Both the position numbers and the translations under genes were made by a program. A DNA stretch of 64,000 nt from Bacillota bacterium (lineage in GTDB: Bacteria > Bacillota > Clostridia > Lachnospirales > Lachnospiraceae), in contig JAEZOB010000009.1 of the NCBI GenBank assembly GCA_023414355.1, positions 496,001 to 560,000 on the forward strand. Direction: 5' to 3'. The notes under the pieces were generated by a model. The model did not search any database. It worked only from the letters and a program-made list of their open reading frames with translations, and was not told where the DNA came from. The first letter of the stretch is position 1. Every line of letters starts with the position of its first letter. Of this stretch, positions 61,341 through 64,000 are shown in pieces.

Positions 61341-63374
61341 ATGAGAATGAACGGGCTTTATAAAAAACTGATACTGTTCTTTGGGGTTGTTATCATGTGC
61401 TCCTTAGCCGCCTGTGGCGGCGAGGAAGAGTCAGGTGATATAGCCGCGCAGGTAACTCCGACAGCAACAAGTAAAAGCAATGCCGGACCTGTGGCAGATA
61501 CAAGTGAAAATGTCTATGATACAGAGTGGGTAATTTACTGGTATCTCTGTGGAAGTGATTTGGAATCAGGTGGTGGTGCTGCCACGATAGATCTCTGCGA
61601 ACTAACGGAGGTTAAGCTGCCGGAAAATGTAAAGGTAGTCATCCAAACTGGTGGAGCAAGTGCTTGGCAGAACGAGCTTGTAGATCCTAATTATATCGAA
61701 CGATTTGTATATGACAGTAACGGTATCACGAAAGTAGATCAGCAGCCGCTAACAAGCATGGGAGACGAAGCAACCTTATCGGGCTTTCTTGATTTTGCTA
61801 AGACCAATTATCCGGCTGATAAGACAATGTTCTTATTATGGAATCATGGTGGCGGTACTGTGAATGGCGCCGCTGCTGATGAATTATTTGGTGGAGATGC
61901 GCTTGACTTACAGGAAATGCATCGTGCCTTCCAGGCAAATTATGAACTGTCTTCTGAAAATCCACCCTTCGATATCATCGGTTTTGATACCTGTCTGATG
62001 GCAACAGTGGATGTAGCAGCTACTTTTTCTGATATAGGAGGCTACCTGGTTGCTTCTCAGGAGATCGAGCCAGGAAATGGATGGAATTACACCGGTTGGG
62101 CAACTGAGCTGGCGACCAATCCCGCGATGGATGCAAAGGAGCTTGGTACAATCATTTGTGATACATATCAGTCCGGTTGTGAGCTGGTAGGTACTCAGGA
62201 TAATATTACACTATCCTTGACAAACCTTTCTAAAATCTCCTCCATTCTGGCAGCTTATGAGGATTTTGGTAAGGAAGCATTAGCCAATGCCTGTATTGAC
62301 CCTTCCTTCTTTTCCTATTTTGGTCGAGTTGCAACAGTAACTGAAAACTATGGGGGGAATACAAAGGAGCAGGGTTACACGAACATGGTGGACCTGGGGC
62401 ACTTGGCAAGACAATCCGCAGAGCTTCTTCCTACGACCTCAAATCATGTTCTCACAGCACTGGGGGATTGCGTGGAATACAAGGTGAATGGACCTTACCG
62501 TCAGGAGTCAACCGGACTCTCCTGTTACTATTCTTTGAATGGTGATGTAGACGATTATATGGGCTATGCTAATCTTGGTGTTGGGGAAGCCTTTAAACAT
62601 TTTTATGCATATGGTTTAACCGGTGAATTAGACGAAGCAGGTATGAAGTACGTATCTGAGATGAACTATGAAACCATACAACCGGTTGAAACTTTGGAAA
62701 CGCAAGGCTGGGAGAACCATCCACTTACTGTAAACAGCGAAGGAGCAGCTACGCTTACGCTGGGTGAGAAGGCAGCCAATGTATTAAGTGGTATGTATAT
62801 TCAGCTATATTATGTGGATCCCGAACAGGATATTATGCTACTGCTAGGAAGTGATAATGACTTGTTCGCTGATTGGGAGACCGGTGTATTTAAGGACAAT
62901 TTCCGTGGGATGTGGGGGGCACTTGATGGTAAGCTGGTAAATATGGAGCTCTCATATGAAGGGGAAGGCTATAATCTATACGCGGTTCCGGTAATGATCA
63001 ACGGGGAGGAGTATAACCTTATGGTAGTATATGATGTTGAAACAGCAACCTATACAATCCAAGGGGCAAGAAAGCCTGTTGATGAAAGTGGTATGGCTGA
63101 TAAAAACCTTTATCACTTGGTCGAGGGGGATGTGATTAAAACCATCCATTATGCAATGCCGATCTCAGGAGAGGATGGAGTGCTTACTCCTGTGGAAATT
63201 GATGAGATCATCTGGAATAATAATGTTACCTTTGAAGAGATTGAGCTTGGCGATGGGATATTCCTGCAGATGTTCGAGATGAGAGATATACAAGGCTATT
63301 CTGCATATTCTGATGCCATCATGTTTGAAACGGTAGATGGAGTAATTACAACAACAGTAGGTTTTACGGACTAG
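61341..63374 (+). CDS. Lipoprotein cysteine peptidase, clostripain family (C11)
   Basis: 677 residues. Lipoprotein signal MRMNGLYKKLILFF...CSLAAC with lipobox LAAC (C25), so it is anchored outside the membrane. The C11 domain shows the family dyad: H169 in LLWNHGGG and C218 in GFDTCLMAT, preceded by WYLCGSDLES. The C-terminal ~280 residues are a beta-rich domain of unclear role. Clostripain-like enzymes cut after Arg (or Lys) and often process surface proteins or host proteins. ATG 61341 is preferred from GGAG at 61330-61333; an upstream in-frame ATG at 61191 would place 50 residues before the lipoprotein signal. The 61171-61237 terminator also overlaps that longer form. Confidence 0.9.
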   Translation: MRMNGLYKKLILFFGVVIMCSLAACGGEEESGDIAAQVTPTATSKSNAGPVADTSENVYDTEWVIYWYLCGSDLESGGGAATIDLCELTEVKLPENVKVVIQTGGASAWQNELVDPNYIERFVYDSNGITKVDQQPLTSMGDEATLSGFLDFAKTNYPADKTMFLLWNHGGGTVNGAAADELFGGDALDLQEMHRAFQANYELSSENPPFDIIGFDTCLMATVDVAATFSDIGGYLVASQEIEPGNGWNYTGWATELATNPAMDAKELGTIICDTYQSGCELVGTQDNITLSLTNLSKISSILAAYEDFGKEALANACIDPSFFSYFGRVATVTENYGGNTKEQGYTNMVDLGHLARQSAELLPTTSNHVLTALGDCVEYKVNGPYRQESTGLSCYYSLNGDVDDYMGYANLGVGEAFKHFYAYGLTGELDEAGMKYVSEMNYETIQPVETLETQGWENHPLTVNSEGAATLTLGEKAANVLSGMYIQLYYVDPEQDIMLLLGSDNDLFADWETGVFKDNFRGMWGALDGKLVNMELSYEGEGYNLYAVPVMINGEEYNLMVVYDVETATYTIQGARKPVDESGMADKNLYHLVEGDVIKTIHYAMPISGEDGVLTPVEIDEIIWNNNVTFEEIELGDGIFLQMFEMRDIQGYSAYSDAIMFETVDGVITTTVGFTD

Positions 63375-63392
63375 CCATTACGATTTCTCCTT

Positions 63393-63476
63393 TTCATGCA
63401 GTTTCCTTACCCTTTCATGCAGTTTCCTCACCCTTTCATGCAGGTGACTGTTATTAGTCTAAGTTTGTGTTAGTAT
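63393..63476 (+). promoter_or_regulatory. TTCATGCAG triple direct-repeat operator and promoter (site 5)
   Basis: Three perfect copies of TTCATGCAG at 63393-63401, 63414-63422 and 63435-63443, each exactly 21 bp apart. The -10 candidate TAGTAT in TGTGTTAGTATAAAT (63471-63476) begins 34 bp after the C of the last CATGCA. It precedes the partial surface-protein gene at the window edge and begins 18 bp after the protease stop. Confidence 0.8.
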
Positions 63477-63536
63477 AAATTCATAGTATTAAATGTAATG
63501 TCAATCATTTAATTTATGAAAGAGAGGATGGAATAA

Positions 63537-64000
63537 ATGAAAAAGGTAATATCATTATTATGTATGTGTTTAATGCTGACATCAGTAGGAGACATCAATG
63601 TAGCTTCTGCAGAACAATGTACTAACAATTGCATTGAAAGCTTTGCTGAAAATGGCACTACAATCGTTTTTGATGCAAATGGCGGTAAGGGTACGATGGA
63701 AAATGGTGCCGTCAGCGATGATTATAAGCTGCCAAAAAGTAAGTTCAAAAAATCAGGTTATAAGTTTGCAGGCTGGTGTACTGCAAAAGAGAACCCGAAC
63801 CCGGATAACTTCTTTAAGGTTGGAACCGAGGGATATTATGTAAATTTCCCTGATAGTACTTCAACTCTTTATGCTATATGGGTGAAAAGCAAAGCATATA
63901 AGATCAGCTATGATTTAGGAAAGGGAATGAAGTTGTCAAAATCCGTTAAGACATACACCTCCGGAAAGGCGACAAAACTGCCGAGTATAAAAGATTCAAA
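63537..64000 (+). CDS. Secreted protein with InlB B-/Listeria-Bacteroides repeats (partial)
   Basis: Starts at ATG 63537 after AGAGAGGA and runs off the window after 154 codons. Signal peptide (1-~25, ending ASA), then IVFDANGGKGTMENGAV...GYKFAGWCTAKE...STLYAIWVK, the classical Listeria-Bacteroides (Flg_new/InlB B) repeat. A second unit starts at YKISYDLGKGMKLSKS. Proteins with these repeats are surface-exposed. The type of C-terminal domain is unknown because it lies outside. It is under a triple TTCATGCAG operator. Confidence 0.88.
   Translation, partial: MKKVISLLCMCLMLTSVGDINVASAEQCTNNCIESFAENGTTIVFDANGGKGTMENGAVSDDYKLPKSKFKKSGYKFAGWCTAKENPNPDNFFKVGTEGYYVNFPDSTSTLYAIWVKSKAYKISYDLGKGMKLSKSVKTYTSGKATKLPSIKDS

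Overview
The window looks like a chromosomal segment of a low-to-moderate GC, Gram-positive, anaerobic Clostridia, most likely a Lachnospiraceae (Clostridium cluster XIVa) relative. This is inferred from AGGAGG-type ribosome sites before nearly every gene, a tyrosyl T-box, a Spo0E-like protein, a giant 2-hydroxyacyl-CoA dehydratase activase, a clostripain-type protease, BIG2 and Listeria-Bacteroides repeat surface proteins, and GHKL/LytTR signalling. No rRNA, tRNA, CRISPR array, transposase or phage gene was seen.

Layout. 0-1.3 kb: end of ilvN and ilvC (branched-chain amino acids). 1.6-8.7 kb: galactoside-use locus (TetR, GH2, GPH symporter, GH36 alpha-galactosidase). 8.9-13 kb: a PAS-GGDEF-HD-GYP protein, then an ABC-F ribosome-protection gene behind a ~395-nt leader that reads as a ribosome-mediated attenuator. 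13.2-25.3 kb: Spo0E-like protein, a 41-aa Lys-rich protein, a B12-binding protein coupled to an FtsX/MacB-like ABC pair, the 1415-aa activase, a zinc-ribbon membrane protein and a heterodimeric ABC exporter. 25.3-31 kb: Old Yellow Enzyme, MFS, C_GCAxxG_C_C protein, T-box-tyrS and a BFD-like ferredoxin. 31-35.2 kb: minus-strand aromatic operon aroF-tyrA-aroA with a consensus promoter. 35.4-40 kb: EF-G-like GTPase, NCS2 purine permease and a zinc-ribbon protein.

40-64 kb is an accessory surface/signalling region and the most interesting part. It holds a GHKL kinase/LytTR regulator pair, a 7TM histidine kinase with a four-domain regulator (REC-LytTR-REC-winged helix), and very large secreted proteins. 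Two of these follow small LemA-like one-TM proteins, and a third follows a decayed copy of such a gene. A 9-bp motif TTCRTGCRG, repeated at an exact 21-bp period, occurs upstream of four transcription units here, five arrays in all. At three arrays it lies at a fixed distance from a similar -10 element. I infer a LytTR-type regulon of surface proteins controlled by one of the two local systems.

The window also carries three large branched inverted-repeat elements (25.5, 30.6 and 35.0 kb). Their arm differences are almost all G-U compatible on the + strand only, suggesting RNA-level selection.
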